A stretch of DNA of 64,000 nucleotides from the NCBI RefSeq assembly GCF_002865985.1, contig NZ_LNDD01000004.1, positions 124,001-188,000 on the forward strand, given 5' to 3'. The notes beneath the pieces were generated by a model. It made no database searches, had not been told where the DNA came from, and saw nothing but the letters and a program-made list of their open reading frames with translations. The position numbers and the translations under genes are program-made. Positions 47,219 through 56,120 of the stretch are shown piece after piece (position 1 is the stretch's first letter; every line of letters begins with the position of its first letter). Source of the stretch: Thermotoga sp. SG1. GTDB lineage: Bacteria > Thermotogota > Thermotogae > Thermotogales > Thermotogaceae.

Positions 47219-48264
47219 AGAACGGTGTAGTGATCCTTCTCTATCCCCATTTCTCCCAATACATTCTTTACACGACTTTCTACAGTTGGACGCTGCTGTT
47301 CCGGGCAGTGAACAAGAATGCGAATTGACTCGTTCGAGAAGGTAATCACATCTCCCCTCCGGAACAGCGGCGCTATTTTTTGAGCGATCGTTTCAGGATC
47401 GACATCTTTTCGTTTGAACACCACCTCAAGAAGAACAAAGGTTTTCTTCCTCTTCCTGGACTCAAGGAAGAGTATTTTCTCAAACAGCTTCTCATCTATA
47501 ACTACTGCCTTGTTTCCGTTCATCAGAAAATCTGAGCCTTTGTTCGAAATAAGATCACTGAATTTCAAGCGAGGTTTGGTTCCTATCTCTTCAAGATGAT
47601 TCGACAGTTTGTCATACATGCGCTTTGCCCTTGTGATATCTCCTTTCTTCAGGAGGATCTCCACCGCTTTGTAGTACATACTTTCATCGTAAGGTTCCCT
47701 CTGAACGTAGGATGTCACCATTTCGAAAGCAGATTCGTAGTCTTTTCTCGACAAGTACAGCTCAAACAGTTCTTTCAAAACATCCGAATACCATGATTCG
47801 TATATTTCCCTGGTCTCCTGGACCCATTCTTCAAGGGCATCTTCAACTAGAAAAGGCCCTGCATAGATCTCGAACATCTTCTTCAGAAGTTTTTCTCGTT
47901 CATCGGCCGATATTTTTCCCATCAATTTTCTGTGGCATTCTTCGAAGATATCTGCATCCACAACGATATCGTCGCCGGGCACAAAACAGCATATGTTCCC
48001 TCTGACAAAGAGGTGTTCATTCGTTATACCGACTGTCTTTCTGATCAGATGGAGTGTGGTGTTCAGGTTAGATTTTGCGAATTTTTCTTCCATCCCTTCC
48101 CAGAAAAGACTGTAGAGCTCTTCAACGGGTACTTCTTCGTTTCTCCTAAAAACCAGATATCTGAACAGTGAGAACGCTTTCTGCGAAGGCCAATCCTTGT
48201 TGTTTATAACATCGCCTTCTCTGACGATTTTCGTCCCACCAAAGGTTTTCACGAAAATACTCAT
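47215..48264 (-). CDS. BTAD-domain (SARP-like) transcriptional regulator
   Basis: 349 residues from ATG 48264 (GGGAG 9 nt upstream; an ATG at 48273 abuts GGGAG). Residues 1-95 form an OmpR-like winged helix (SLFRYLVFRRNEEVPVEELYSLFW ... LNTTLHLIRKTVG). About 100-240 are the bacterial transcriptional activation domain, a TPR-like helical bundle (REKLLKKMFEIYAGPFLVEDA, LKELFELYLSRKDYESAFEMVTSYVQREPYDESMYY). The last 100 residues are not recognised. It converges on the envelope cluster and is divergent from the ABC importer, so it may control either. Overlaps the barrel gene's stop by 4 nt. Confidence 0.85.
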   Translation of the reverse strand: MSIFVKTFGGTKIVREGDVINNKDWPSQKAFSLFRYLVFRRNEEVPVEELYSLFWEGMEEKFAKSNLNTTLHLIRKTVGITNEHLFVRGNICCFVPGDDIVVDADIFEECHRKLMGKISADEREKLLKKMFEIYAGPFLVEDALEEWVQETREIYESWYSDVLKELFELYLSRKDYESAFEMVTSYVQREPYDESMYYKAVEILLKKGDITRAKRMYDKLSNHLEEIGTKPRLKFSDLISNKGSDFLMNGNKAVVIDEKLFEKILFLESRKRKKTFVLLEVVFKRKDVDPETIAQKIAPLFRRGDVITFSNESIRILVHCPEQQRPTVESRVKNVLGEMGIEKDHYTVL

Positions 48265-48404
48265 AATCCCCATCTCCCATCGCCTTCGAATTTTAAAAAA
48301 ATTTGAATCTTTTTAGTATTATAGCACTATTTTTTTATGAAAATAGACTGAAAATTGAGTGAAAAAATAGAGAAAAATCATAACAATAATTTGTTAATGT
48401 ATCC

Positions 48405-48434
48405 TTGACATTTATACCCTCTCTGTTGTAGAAT
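48405..48434 (+). promoter_or_regulatory. Strong sigma-70 type promoter of the sugar ABC operon
   Basis: TTGACA (48405-48410), 18-bp spacer, TAGAAT (48429-48434), in the AT-rich intergenic stretch 48265-48563. Expected transcription start near 48441, giving a leader of about 120 nt that includes a terminator-like hairpin. Confidence 0.8.
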
Positions 48435-48464
48435 ACTGGCGGAAGAATAGGGAGAGAGTCAAGA

Positions 48465-48500
48465 GAGGCAACCCTAATGGGGTTGCCTCGCTATTTTTCT
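48465..48500 (+). terminator. Terminator-like hairpin in the leader of the ABC operon
   Basis: GAGGCAACCC (48465-48474), loop TAATG, GGGTTGCCTC (48480-48489), then GCTATTTTTCTT. A perfect 10-bp stem and T-run only about 25 nt downstream of the predicted transcription start. It could be an attenuator or the end of a small leader RNA; it cannot be the terminator of the regulator gene, which points the other way. Confidence 0.7.
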
Positions 48501-48521
48501 TGAAGGTTTTAAAACTTCACT

Positions 48522-48543
48522 TGATCGAACTATTGTTCAATCA
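48522..48543. promoter_or_regulatory. Inverted repeat, candidate operator upstream of the ABC operon
   Basis: TGATCGAAC (48522-48530), TATT, GTTCAATCA (48535-48543): arms match at 8 of 9 positions, 20 bp before the binding-protein ATG. Just upstream another palindrome (GTTTTAAAAC within TGAAG...TTCA, about 48501-48519) adds to a possible regulator site. LacI-type or BTAD regulator binding is possible. Confidence 0.55.
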
Positions 48544-48563
48544 CGTCGAAAGGGGGGATTGTT

Positions 48564-49874
48564 ATGAGGAGATTTTTGGTGTTTGTCCTGATACTTGCTT
48601 CCATACTCTCACTCGCCAAGGTTAAGATTCAGTTCTGGCACGCAATGGGTGGATGGAGGATCGAACTTCTCCAGAGCATGGCAGAAGATTTCATGAAAAC
48701 ACATCCAAACATCGAGGTGGAAGTTCAGTACACAGGAAGCTACAGAGATACACTGAACAAATTGATCGCAGCTGTAAAGGGGGGAATCCCTCCTCACGTC
48801 GTCCAGGTTTACGAAATAGGTACTCAGTTCATGATCGATGGAGGTATAGCCATACCCATCGACGATCTGATCAAAGAGGATCCTTCGTTCGATGTTGGGA
48901 AATTCCTCCCACAAGTCTTGGATTATTACAGAGTAAACGGAAAGTTGTACTCCATGCCTTTCAATTCCTCGAATCCCATTCTTTACTATAACAAAACGCT
49001 GTTCAAAGAAGCAGGACTCGATCCGAACAAACCTCCAAGAACCTTCAAAGAACTGATAGAATACTGTAGAAAACTCACGGTTAAAGATGAGAACGGTAAC
49101 ATCGTTAGAGCTGGTATCACCTGGCCACTTCACAGTTGGTTCTTTGAACAATTCGTTGCCTTACAAAACGTTCCTCTGGTTGATAATGAAAATGGAAGAG
49201 CTGGAAGAGCTACGAAGGCTGTTTTCAATCATGAAGCAGGCCTCAGATTCCTCAAACTTTGGGACACTCTCACAAAAGAAGGCCTAATGATCAATACAAC
49301 AAAAGAGGACTGGACAGGTGCAAGGCAACTCTTCATTTCCCAAAAAACTGCCATGCTCATCAGCTCCACTTCAGACGTGAAACTCATGATGGATGCGGCA
49401 AAGGAAAATGGTTTCGAACTAGGAACTGCGTTCCTTCCAAAACCAGAAGGGATTGAACTTGGAGGAACACCAATAGGTGGAGGTAGTCTGTGGATCATAG
49501 GAGGTCATCCAGAGGAGGAAATAAAAGCAGCGTGGGAATTCGTGAAGTGGATGGCTGAACCAGAGCAGCAAATAAGATGGCACCTTGGAACGGGTTACTT
49601 CCCAGTGAGAAAAGACGCTGTGGAGATGCTTCTCTATCAAGGATATTACGCTGAATACCCACACCATCTCACAGCCTTGCTCCAGCTTCTTCTCTCCGTT
49701 CAGACACCGAACACCAGGGGTGCCATCATAGGGCCGTTCCCGGAGATAAGAGACATAATAGAAACAGCCGTGGAAAGAGTGATAAATGGAGAGATGACTC
49801 CTGAAGAAGCACTCTCCTGGGCTGAAAAGGAAGCTACAAAAGCTATAAAAGAATACAACGAACTTTATGAGTGA
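48564..49874 (+). CDS. ABC transporter substrate-binding protein (UgpB-like)
   Basis: 436 residues, signal peptide MRRFLVFVLILASILSLAK. Family 1 extracellular solute-binding protein: IQFWHAMGGWRIELLQSMAEDFMKTHPNIEVEV, PPHVVQVYEIGTQFMIDGG, PFNSSNPILYYNKTLFKEAGLDP and GGTPIGGGSLWIIGG. Closest in pattern to UgpB (glycerol-3-phosphate and related), substrate not certain. Followed by two permeases. A hairpin overlaps its stop codon and probably lowers expression of the permeases relative to the binding protein. Confidence 0.9.
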   Translation: MRRFLVFVLILASILSLAKVKIQFWHAMGGWRIELLQSMAEDFMKTHPNIEVEVQYTGSYRDTLNKLIAAVKGGIPPHVVQVYEIGTQFMIDGGIAIPIDDLIKEDPSFDVGKFLPQVLDYYRVNGKLYSMPFNSSNPILYYNKTLFKEAGLDPNKPPRTFKELIEYCRKLTVKDENGNIVRAGITWPLHSWFFEQFVALQNVPLVDNENGRAGRATKAVFNHEAGLRFLKLWDTLTKEGLMINTTKEDWTGARQLFISQKTAMLISSTSDVKLMMDAAKENGFELGTAFLPKPEGIELGGTPIGGGSLWIIGGHPEEEIKAAWEFVKWMAEPEQQIRWHLGTGYFPVRKDAVEMLLYQGYYAEYPHHLTALLQLLLSVQTPNTRGAIIGPFPEIRDIIETAVERVINGEMTPEEALSWAEKEATKAIKEYNELYE

Positions 49875-49896
49875 GGGGGATGTCCCCTCACTCTTT
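49869..49896 (+). terminator. Intra-operon hairpin overlapping the binding-protein stop codon
   Basis: GAGTGAGGGG, loop GATGT, CCCCTCACTC, TTT (49869-49896). The TGA stop lies in the left arm. A 10-bp stem followed by only three T: probably a partial terminator or a 3'-stabilising structure, as between malE and malF. Confidence 0.85.
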
Positions 49897-49919
49897 AAAC
49901 CAGCTTTGGGGGGATCAAT

Positions 49920-50786
49920 TTGAAAAAGATACTTCCTTATCTGCTTCTTCTTCCTACTTTTCTTATCATTGTACTTTTCATTTACTGGCCAGCTGCATAT
50001 TCACTGAGATTGAGTTTTTACAGAATCACTCCTCTTGGAAACAGAATGGTGTTTGTCGGACTCAGAAACTTCCAGAGGCTGTTTCAAAACCCAGAATATT
50101 TGAACGCCATAAAAGTAACCGTCATTTATGTCCTCTCTTCTCTTGTTTTAACCATATTTATCGCTTTCTTTATAGCTCTTCTTTTGAACATGAATCTGCC
50201 CGGGAACAGAGCCTTCAGAGCTTTGATTTTCACTCCGTATGCCATTTCTCCAGCAATAGCTGGTGTGCTCTGGTCTTTTCTACTCAATCCTGTTGTAGGA
50301 CACGTTAACTACATCCTGTCCAAATTGTTTGGCTTGCAGGTAGAGTGGCTTACCACGAAACCGTACGCATTGATAGCAGTCATCGTAGCAACTGTGTGGA
50401 AGACGTTGCCTTTCGATATAATTTTCTATCTTGCCGGCCTTCAGGATATTCCTCAGGAGCTTTTGGAAGCTTCTATGGTGGAAGGAGCAAATTCCTGGAC
50501 CAGAACATGGAAGATTGTTTTTCCGCTTCTTTCTCCGATAACTTTCTATCTTATCATCATGAACCTTGTGAGTTTTATGTTCTCTTCTTTCGCCATAATC
50601 GATGTCACCACGAAGGGTGGCCCTGGAAATTCTACAACTACCTTGATATACAGGTTGTATCTCGATGCTTTTGCCTTTCAAAAAACGGGACCAGCCGCAG
50701 CACAAAGCGTCGTGCTCTTCTTGATTATGGCGGTTGTGACCATCTTCTACTTTAAATTCGGTGAGCGAAGAGTTCACTATCAATAA
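49920..50786 (+). CDS. ABC transporter permease (UgpA-like)
   Basis: 288 residues, six helices, start TTG 49920 after GGGGGATC. The EAA loop is ELLEASMVEGANSWTRTWKIVFPLLSP (EAA-x3-G-x9-I-x-LP). Carbohydrate-uptake type (MalF-like) permease pairing with the next gene. Overlaps the open frame of the next gene but not its chosen start. Confidence 0.93.
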   Translation: MKKILPYLLLLPTFLIIVLFIYWPAAYSLRLSFYRITPLGNRMVFVGLRNFQRLFQNPEYLNAIKVTVIYVLSSLVLTIFIAFFIALLLNMNLPGNRAFRALIFTPYAISPAIAGVLWSFLLNPVVGHVNYILSKLFGLQVEWLTTKPYALIAVIVATVWKTLPFDIIFYLAGLQDIPQELLEASMVEGANSWTRTWKIVFPLLSPITFYLIIMNLVSFMFSSFAIIDVTTKGGPGNSTTTLIYRLYLDAFAFQKTGPAAAQSVVLFLIMAVVTIFYFKFGERRVHYQ

Positions 50787-50799
50787 CGGGGGAGAGATC

Positions 50800-51630
50800 G
50801 TGAAAAGGAAAAAATCTCTCATGATCTTCTACGAGGTGATTCTCATACTGATAACTCTGGTGATGGCATTACCACTGTTTCTAGCCATAACTATAAGTTT
50901 TCAAAAACCAGAAGTTGTTTTCTCCTACCCTCCAAAATTCTTCCCAACGAGTTTCTACTGGAAAAACTATGTGGAAGCTTTCAAATACGTACCCCTGGCG
51001 AGATTGTTTTTGAACAGCTTGATCGTAGCCTCTCTCATAACACTTGGGAAACTCGTCACCGGCACACTTGCAGGTTTTGCTTTCTCCCATTTCAATTTCA
51101 AAGGGAAAAGAATCATGTTCACTGCTTTGTTCGCAACACTCTTTCTTCCAGCAGAGACTGTAATGATTCTTCCATTATTTTTGATCATGAAATTTTTTGG
51201 TTGGGTCAACACCTATTGGGCTTTGACGGTGCCGTTCATGGCAAGCGCAACTAATACTTTTCTCATGAGGCAGCATTTTCTCACGATTCCCAGGGAACTT
51301 CAAGATGCCGCTCTCATAGATGGAGCAAGCTATATGCAGTTTTTCTGGAGAATTCTGATTCCTCTCTCAAGACACATGATAGCGGGGGCTTCCATAATAA
51401 ACTTCGTTTATGCTTGGAACATGTATCTCTGGCCGTTGATTGTGAGTATGGAGGACAAGATGAAGACAGTTCAAGTAGGTGTAAAGATGCTCATGCAATC
51501 TGAATCAGCCAACAACTGGGGTGTAATCATGGCGGGCACTGTTGTTGCCTTAGCACCAACTGTGGTGATGTTCCTTGCTCTTCAAAACCTTTTTGTGAGA
51601 AGTCTCGTAAGAAGCGGAATGAAAGGTTGA
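50800..51630 (+). CDS. ABC transporter permease (UgpE-like)
   Basis: 276 residues from GTG 50800, just after GGGGGAGAG; an in-frame GTG at 50761 lies within the preceding gene. Six helices, EAA loop ELQDAALIDGASYMQFFWRILIPLSR. MalG-like partner. No ATPase gene follows, so the importer must use a shared ATPase encoded elsewhere. Its stop codon directly abuts the fliD stop on the other strand. Confidence 0.93.
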   Translation: MKRKKSLMIFYEVILILITLVMALPLFLAITISFQKPEVVFSYPPKFFPTSFYWKNYVEAFKYVPLARLFLNSLIVASLITLGKLVTGTLAGFAFSHFNFKGKRIMFTALFATLFLPAETVMILPLFLIMKFFGWVNTYWALTVPFMASATNTFLMRQHFLTIPRELQDAALIDGASYMQFFWRILIPLSRHMIAGASIINFVYAWNMYLWPLIVSMEDKMKTVQVGVKMLMQSESANNWGVIMAGTVVALAPTVVMFLALQNLFVRSLVRSGMKG

Positions 51631-53457
51631 TCACTTATTATTACCCTGAAGAGCCTGGGAAATCCAGCTCCCTTGTGCTTGAAGTTGTGAAATCACTTCC
51701 TCCATAGCAGAAAACTTCCTCCAGAGTTCCTGTTCCCTTCTGGAGAGCCTTTCTATCCAGCTTGCTATCTGTGTTGCAAGGAATCTCTGTTCTCTTTCTA
51801 TCCTTCCACTGATTCCTGCTACCTGGTCTATTTCACCATTGAACTTCACAAGATTCCAGAGATAGTCGTCAAATTTTGTGGCAAAACCGTTTTCACTACC
51901 GAAAAATTCCCATACCTTGTTTGGATCATCCTCTACAACCTGCCTTAACTTTTCTTCGTCCAGTTCAAGATGTCCCTTCATCATGTTTTCGTAACCGGTT
52001 CCTATATCTCCCGTGGTGATACCGAGTTCCCAGAGGTAGTTTATATCCCCCTCAACCTTGTACGTGATAAAACTTCTGAGTCGAGAGAATACGTTTTCCA
52101 GAAAATCGTCTCCTTTCAAAACACCTTTCATCTTTTCTTCTTCGGTCATTTCCTCTTCGGATTTGTCTTTCACAGGTTCTTCTGTGAGCTTTTCGTTCAG
52201 GAAGTCCATTACTTCGTTCCATTTGTCCACGAACTCTTTGACCTTCTCAACTATTGCATCGGTGTCGATTTTCACATCGACGGTGATCGTCTCAGATGTC
52301 ACACCGGAAACATGGAAGGTCACACCGTTGTACTCCACATCGTTGGTGTCCGAGTAGACATCAACCCAGTTTGTCCCATCCATACTTATCTGAAGGTGTG
52401 CTTTCTGTCCAACGTAGAGACTGTGGCTTTCCATTCCAAGGAGGGAGAAGAGTCCTGTTCCATCGGTATCTTCCAGAGTGATAGAGTTGGGGCCAGAGTT
52501 TTTCGACACGATCACAAGTTTGTTCGTGTGATAATCATAACTGGCTGTAACTCCCGCCTGGCTGTCGTTTATCTTTTCGATCAATGAAGACAGTGTATCG
52601 TTCTGATCAACATCTATCTCTACACTGTTGATCTTCACTTTGCCGCTGATAATTGTTTTTGAAGTGTACGTTGCTATCTGCGACAGAGTCTTTGCGGTCG
52701 AAAGACTGCTCACAGAGGCTGTGCTTGTAAGGGAATAGTTGGTACCATCGAAACTCAAACTGGCTTCATCGAGATGAAACACCTTCGTGAAGTTTCCGGA
52801 GATATCAACTAAAGCGAGGTTCTTGTCAGATGTGATACTGATCTTTCCTGTGGATACATCGTAATTTACTGTTCCTGTAATTCCAAGACCAGAAAGGGCA
52901 CTGTTCAGTTTGTTTACAATGTCGTCTATGGTATCGCTGGAGAGAATCTGAACATCTTGGTAGTTTCCGGACTCGTTGTTATAAATCCTCACCGTTCCTT
53001 CCTGGGGAACGTACATGTAGTCGAGTTCCCCGAAGGTCTTTGTGGAATCGGGTGGTGGCACCACTTCGTTTGTTCCTACCAGGGTAGTGTACGTTGCAGT
53101 CTGAACAATTTTTACGTGGTACACACCTGTGATGGCTACAGAAGAAGCCTCAGCAGAGAGAAACGTTTCGTTCGATGAGAGGGCTGTCTTCTGAACTATC
53201 GTGCTCTGAAGTTTAAAACTGTAGACCAGATCTCTGAACTCCCTCAGTTTCGTTTTTACTTCTTCGTAGGCTTTCTGCATGAGTTCGTACTTCTCGTACT
53301 TTTCTGTCAGATTTTGAAGAGGTTGGCTCTCCGCCTCAAGAATAGCATCTATGATCGACTGTGTATCCAGTCCACTGACGGCTCCTCCCACCTGGAAGCC
53401 ACCGAGTTGAGAATAGTATCTCATATTTATGGTGCTAGCGATCTTGCTCAAATCCAT
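51631..53457 (-). CDS. fliD: Flagellar filament cap protein FliD (HAP2)
   Basis: 608 residues. FliD N-terminus FQVGGAVSGLDTQSIIDAILEAESQPLQNLTEKYEKYE; central D2/D3 domains rich in Ser/Thr (NINDSQAGVTASYD type repeats); C-terminal GISGRIEREQRFLATQIASWIERLSRREQELWRKFSAMEEVISQLQAQGSWI, the coiled coil of D0. Caps the filament and helps flagellin assembly. Directly follows flaG with 4 nt between them. Confidence 0.95.
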   Translation of the reverse strand: MDLSKIASTINMRYYSQLGGFQVGGAVSGLDTQSIIDAILEAESQPLQNLTEKYEKYELMQKAYEEVKTKLREFRDLVYSFKLQSTIVQKTALSSNETFLSAEASSVAITGVYHVKIVQTATYTTLVGTNEVVPPPDSTKTFGELDYMYVPQEGTVRIYNNESGNYQDVQILSSDTIDDIVNKLNSALSGLGITGTVNYDVSTGKISITSDKNLALVDISGNFTKVFHLDEASLSFDGTNYSLTSTASVSSLSTAKTLSQIATYTSKTIISGKVKINSVEIDVDQNDTLSSLIEKINDSQAGVTASYDYHTNKLVIVSKNSGPNSITLEDTDGTGLFSLLGMESHSLYVGQKAHLQISMDGTNWVDVYSDTNDVEYNGVTFHVSGVTSETITVDVKIDTDAIVEKVKEFVDKWNEVMDFLNEKLTEEPVKDKSEEEMTEEEKMKGVLKGDDFLENVFSRLRSFITYKVEGDINYLWELGITTGDIGTGYENMMKGHLELDEEKLRQVVEDDPNKVWEFFGSENGFATKFDDYLWNLVKFNGEIDQVAGISGRIEREQRFLATQIASWIERLSRREQELWRKFSAMEEVISQLQAQGSWISQALQGNNK

Positions 53458-53461
53458 ACCA

Positions 53462-53812
53462 TCACACCCTCTCGTCCATCAGAATGCCGAGTAACTCGTT
53501 AATACTCTTTGCCAGCTTCACCATCACCTCTGGAGGGATCTGTCTTATGAGTTCTCCCGTTTCGGCGTCTTTTATCTTCACTATCACCATGTTGAGCTCG
53601 TTGTCATACTTGAACTCCGCTTCTCCTCTGAAGATTTTCTTTAGTTTCTCTATCTTCTTTGAGAACTCTTCTATGGCCTTTTGAACGTCTTCTTCCCGCT
53701 GTTTTTTCATCTCGGAAACAGGAGAAGACTGCTCGTTCATATGGAGTTCCCTCTTTGTTATTTCTCCATGAAGTACAGCATTTCCTTTCCCGTCCGTGGG
53801 GTTTATTCTCAT
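53462..53812 (-). CDS. flaG: FlaG-family flagellar protein
   Basis: 116 residues from ATG 53812, after GGAGGGATC. The C-terminal half VYKIKDAETGELIRQIPPEVMVKLA-like (IVKIKDAETGELIRQIPPEVMVKLAKSI) is the FlaG signature; the N-terminal part is polar with a coiled-coil stretch EEFSKKIEKLKKI. FlaG affects filament length and usually sits beside fliD, as here. 59 nt separate it from the preceding pseudopilin gene. Confidence 0.9.
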   Translation of the reverse strand: MRINPTDGKGNAVLHGEITKRELHMNEQSSPVSEMKKQREEDVQKAIEEFSKKIEKLKKIFRGEAEFKYDNELNMVIVKIKDAETGELIRQIPPEVMVKLAKSINELLGILMDERV

Positions 53813-53871
53813 CGTGGATCCCTCCACTTGGTGGTTTCCATGGTTTTATATCGATCAATCCTCAAAAAATT

Positions 53872-54276
53872 TTAGTCCCCAATTATAACAATTCTATCTA
53901 TGACGTTGTTTTCGTCTATTTTTATCTTCAGAGTGATTTTTTTGTACTCTATATCACTATCACTTGCTAATGGAACATCTTCAACGTTTGAACCGTTTGG
54001 ATCAACGTAGGGGAAAGGAGGGTTCTGATCATTCCACCTGTCTTTCCAGAATTCTCTGTTTATCTCACTGTACACGCTTTGATCTATTTCATGTCCTGAT
54101 CTGTATTTGGACAGAAAATCATACGCAAAGTTCGTAAGAAGAAACACCTCTGTGGATTTTTCAGTAAAGGCCACATTTTTTGTCACCACAAGAACGATTG
54201 CCGTGAATATTGAAACAACCAGGAGTATAAGAATCAAACTGATAAGTGTTTCTATTATGAGACTTCCTCTCCTCAT
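53872..54276 (-). CDS. Pseudopilin-like protein
   Basis: 134 residues. N-terminus MRRGSLIIETLISLILILLVVSIFTAIVLVV: prepilin cleavage after Gly4, Glu at +5 (SLIIE), and one long hydrophobic helix. The head contains IEYKKITLKIKIDENNVIDRIVII. Start ATG 54276 is one base after the stop of the preceding gene. Minor pseudopilin of a type II secretion or type IV pilus-like machine. Confidence 0.85.
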   Translation of the reverse strand: MRRGSLIIETLISLILILLVVSIFTAIVLVVTKNVAFTEKSTEVFLLTNFAYDFLSKYRSGHEIDQSVYSEINREFWKDRWNDQNPPFPYVDPNGSNVEDVPLASDSDIEYKKITLKIKIDENNVIDRIVIIGD

Positions 54277-54277
54277 C

Positions 54278-56110
54278 TCAATACACCTCTCTCACGTAGC
54301 GAATCATTGATTGTTTTTCCACTGTGGGGGTACCAAATATAGCAAGGCCTTTCAGTATTCTCCAGTCGTATATGTAGTTTTTTCTATAGCCTGTTCTGAT
54401 AACAGGTGTACCATTCCAAGACCACCTGAAAGTTCCCACCGGTCCTCTGACGTACTGCATGAGAGAGCCGAAAATGGTGAGTTCTCCTTTGGATTTTCCT
54501 TCGTTATAGCCTTCCACATAGAAACTTCCATCGAAGGCGTATATACTGGCAAAGATCTTCATGTTGGGTCTTTTTTCTTTCACCACCACGTCGTTGAACG
54601 CAACCAGGTTGAGAAAGTCATCAGACTCGTGGTTTTTGATCATTTCCGCGTATTCTTCCGTCTTGACGTTCCCATTATCATCGAGAGGTCTTATCTCAAC
54701 TTTAGCAACTTTTTCATCGGAATTTCCTTTTATCCCCTGTAGATCGGCGATCTTTTCTAGAACCCCTCTGTAATCGTTGTAGATGATGTGATCTTCTATG
54801 TAGATATTCTTTGCAACAATGGTGTACTTTCCATCCACGAACATGGGTTTTCCATCACCACTCATGTTTCTCAAATAGATGTCACTGTCTGTTTTTATCA
54901 CACCGTTGAAGTATATATCGTACTCGTTTCTGTCGAGGCCAAGAAGTTCTCTTGCTTTATCTCCTTGAATGACAAGATGATACTTATCGCTGTTTGGTAC
55001 TTGTTTGAGGTGGAAGAGGTTAGCTTCTTTTTCCTCACTTTCCCCAATAAAATGCCAATCCTGCATATTATTGCTTACATATTCCCTGTATACTTCCTTA
55101 TATTTCACTTTTACCAAATAATCGTTTTGGCTATTACCTCTTGGTGTATTGAATTCTATGATATAAATCGGTTCGAGTTGCTTTTTGTAGAATTTCCATT
55201 CTGTTTTATTCCACCTTGTCGAGCCCTTGTTTTCATCGAAATCGTATTCCACGATCTTTGACGAAGGAAGCTCTATTCCTACCGGTTCAGTCGAGTTTAC
55301 AACCTCGCTTGCAGGTTTTACGATCTTTTCGATTTCTCTTGCGTAATAGTCTTTTATCTTACTCATGTTGTATTTTTCTATGTCCTCTTCTGTCAAGTAC
55401 TTTGGAGGAGGATTCTCGTATCTTGGACCATTTCCTGCTTCGATATCGATACCCTTGAACTCCACACTTGCCTTGAACAGTGGCTCTCCTTCCACATGTA
55501 TCACATCGTTCGACCTGAAAGGACCATCTATGGTATCCTGAGTGATGAAGTATATCTTACCACCACCTGGTCTTGTCTCTTTTTCTGTAAAATACGCGTA
55601 CTTGTTCAAAAAATCTGAGGATAGAACGGCGTATTTGTAAACCACAGCCTTTCCCACCTGAGCTCTCACAACGAGCAAAACATAGAAGGGAGTATCCTTG
55701 AAGGGGAAAACAACAGCGTAGAAACCGGAAAATCCAAGTTTCGATGCTTCACCGGTAAAATCGCTGTCTGAAGAAAGATCGAAGTGTTTTTCTGTATCCA
55801 ATAGCGAGAACGTTTCCTTCCATGCTTCACCGTCCGATTGGGCAAAAACCCTTTTTTTGAAGTCTTCAAACCAAGTCACGTTTTCGGTGGACCAGTTGGT
55901 AATACTCACGCCAAGAAAACCGAAATACTTCTTCAAGCAAGCAACTCCCAGATTCAGAATGTTGGAGGCTTTGTAGGTAGCTTCAAGCCTCTGAGAAGTT
56001 ATCTGTACGTTTTCAGCGTACTGCCTGAACGCGAAGAACACAGACACTCCAAAAATAGAAATAATCAGAAGTATCACCATAGTTGTTACCAGAATAGAAC
56101 CGTTCCTCAC
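54278..56110 (-). CDS. Large PilX-like exported protein
   Basis: 610 residues from GTG 56110, after GAGGTGG. MRNGSILVTTMVILLIISIFGVSVFFAFRQYAENVQ is like the N-terminus of PilX-type minor pilins (Gly before a hydrophobic helix; Glu not at +5). The 560-residue extracytoplasmic part contains YFITQDTIDGPFRSNDVIHVEGEP and KTDSDIYLRNM, similar to polymer-forming/beta-helix stretches (DGPFRSND, IYIEDHIIYND, TIFGSLMQYVRGPVG). It is flanked by pseudopilin genes. Possibly a tip or scaffold subunit. Confidence 0.75.
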   Translation of the reverse strand: MRNGSILVTTMVILLIISIFGVSVFFAFRQYAENVQITSQRLEATYKASNILNLGVACLKKYFGFLGVSITNWSTENVTWFEDFKKRVFAQSDGEAWKETFSLLDTEKHFDLSSDSDFTGEASKLGFSGFYAVVFPFKDTPFYVLLVVRAQVGKAVVYKYAVLSSDFLNKYAYFTEKETRPGGGKIYFITQDTIDGPFRSNDVIHVEGEPLFKASVEFKGIDIEAGNGPRYENPPPKYLTEEDIEKYNMSKIKDYYAREIEKIVKPASEVVNSTEPVGIELPSSKIVEYDFDENKGSTRWNKTEWKFYKKQLEPIYIIEFNTPRGNSQNDYLVKVKYKEVYREYVSNNMQDWHFIGESEEKEANLFHLKQVPNSDKYHLVIQGDKARELLGLDRNEYDIYFNGVIKTDSDIYLRNMSGDGKPMFVDGKYTIVAKNIYIEDHIIYNDYRGVLEKIADLQGIKGNSDEKVAKVEIRPLDDNGNVKTEEYAEMIKNHESDDFLNLVAFNDVVVKEKRPNMKIFASIYAFDGSFYVEGYNEGKSKGELTIFGSLMQYVRGPVGTFRWSWNGTPVIRTGYRKNYIYDWRILKGLAIFGTPTVEKQSMIRYVREVY

Positions 56111-56120
56111 AGAAACCACC

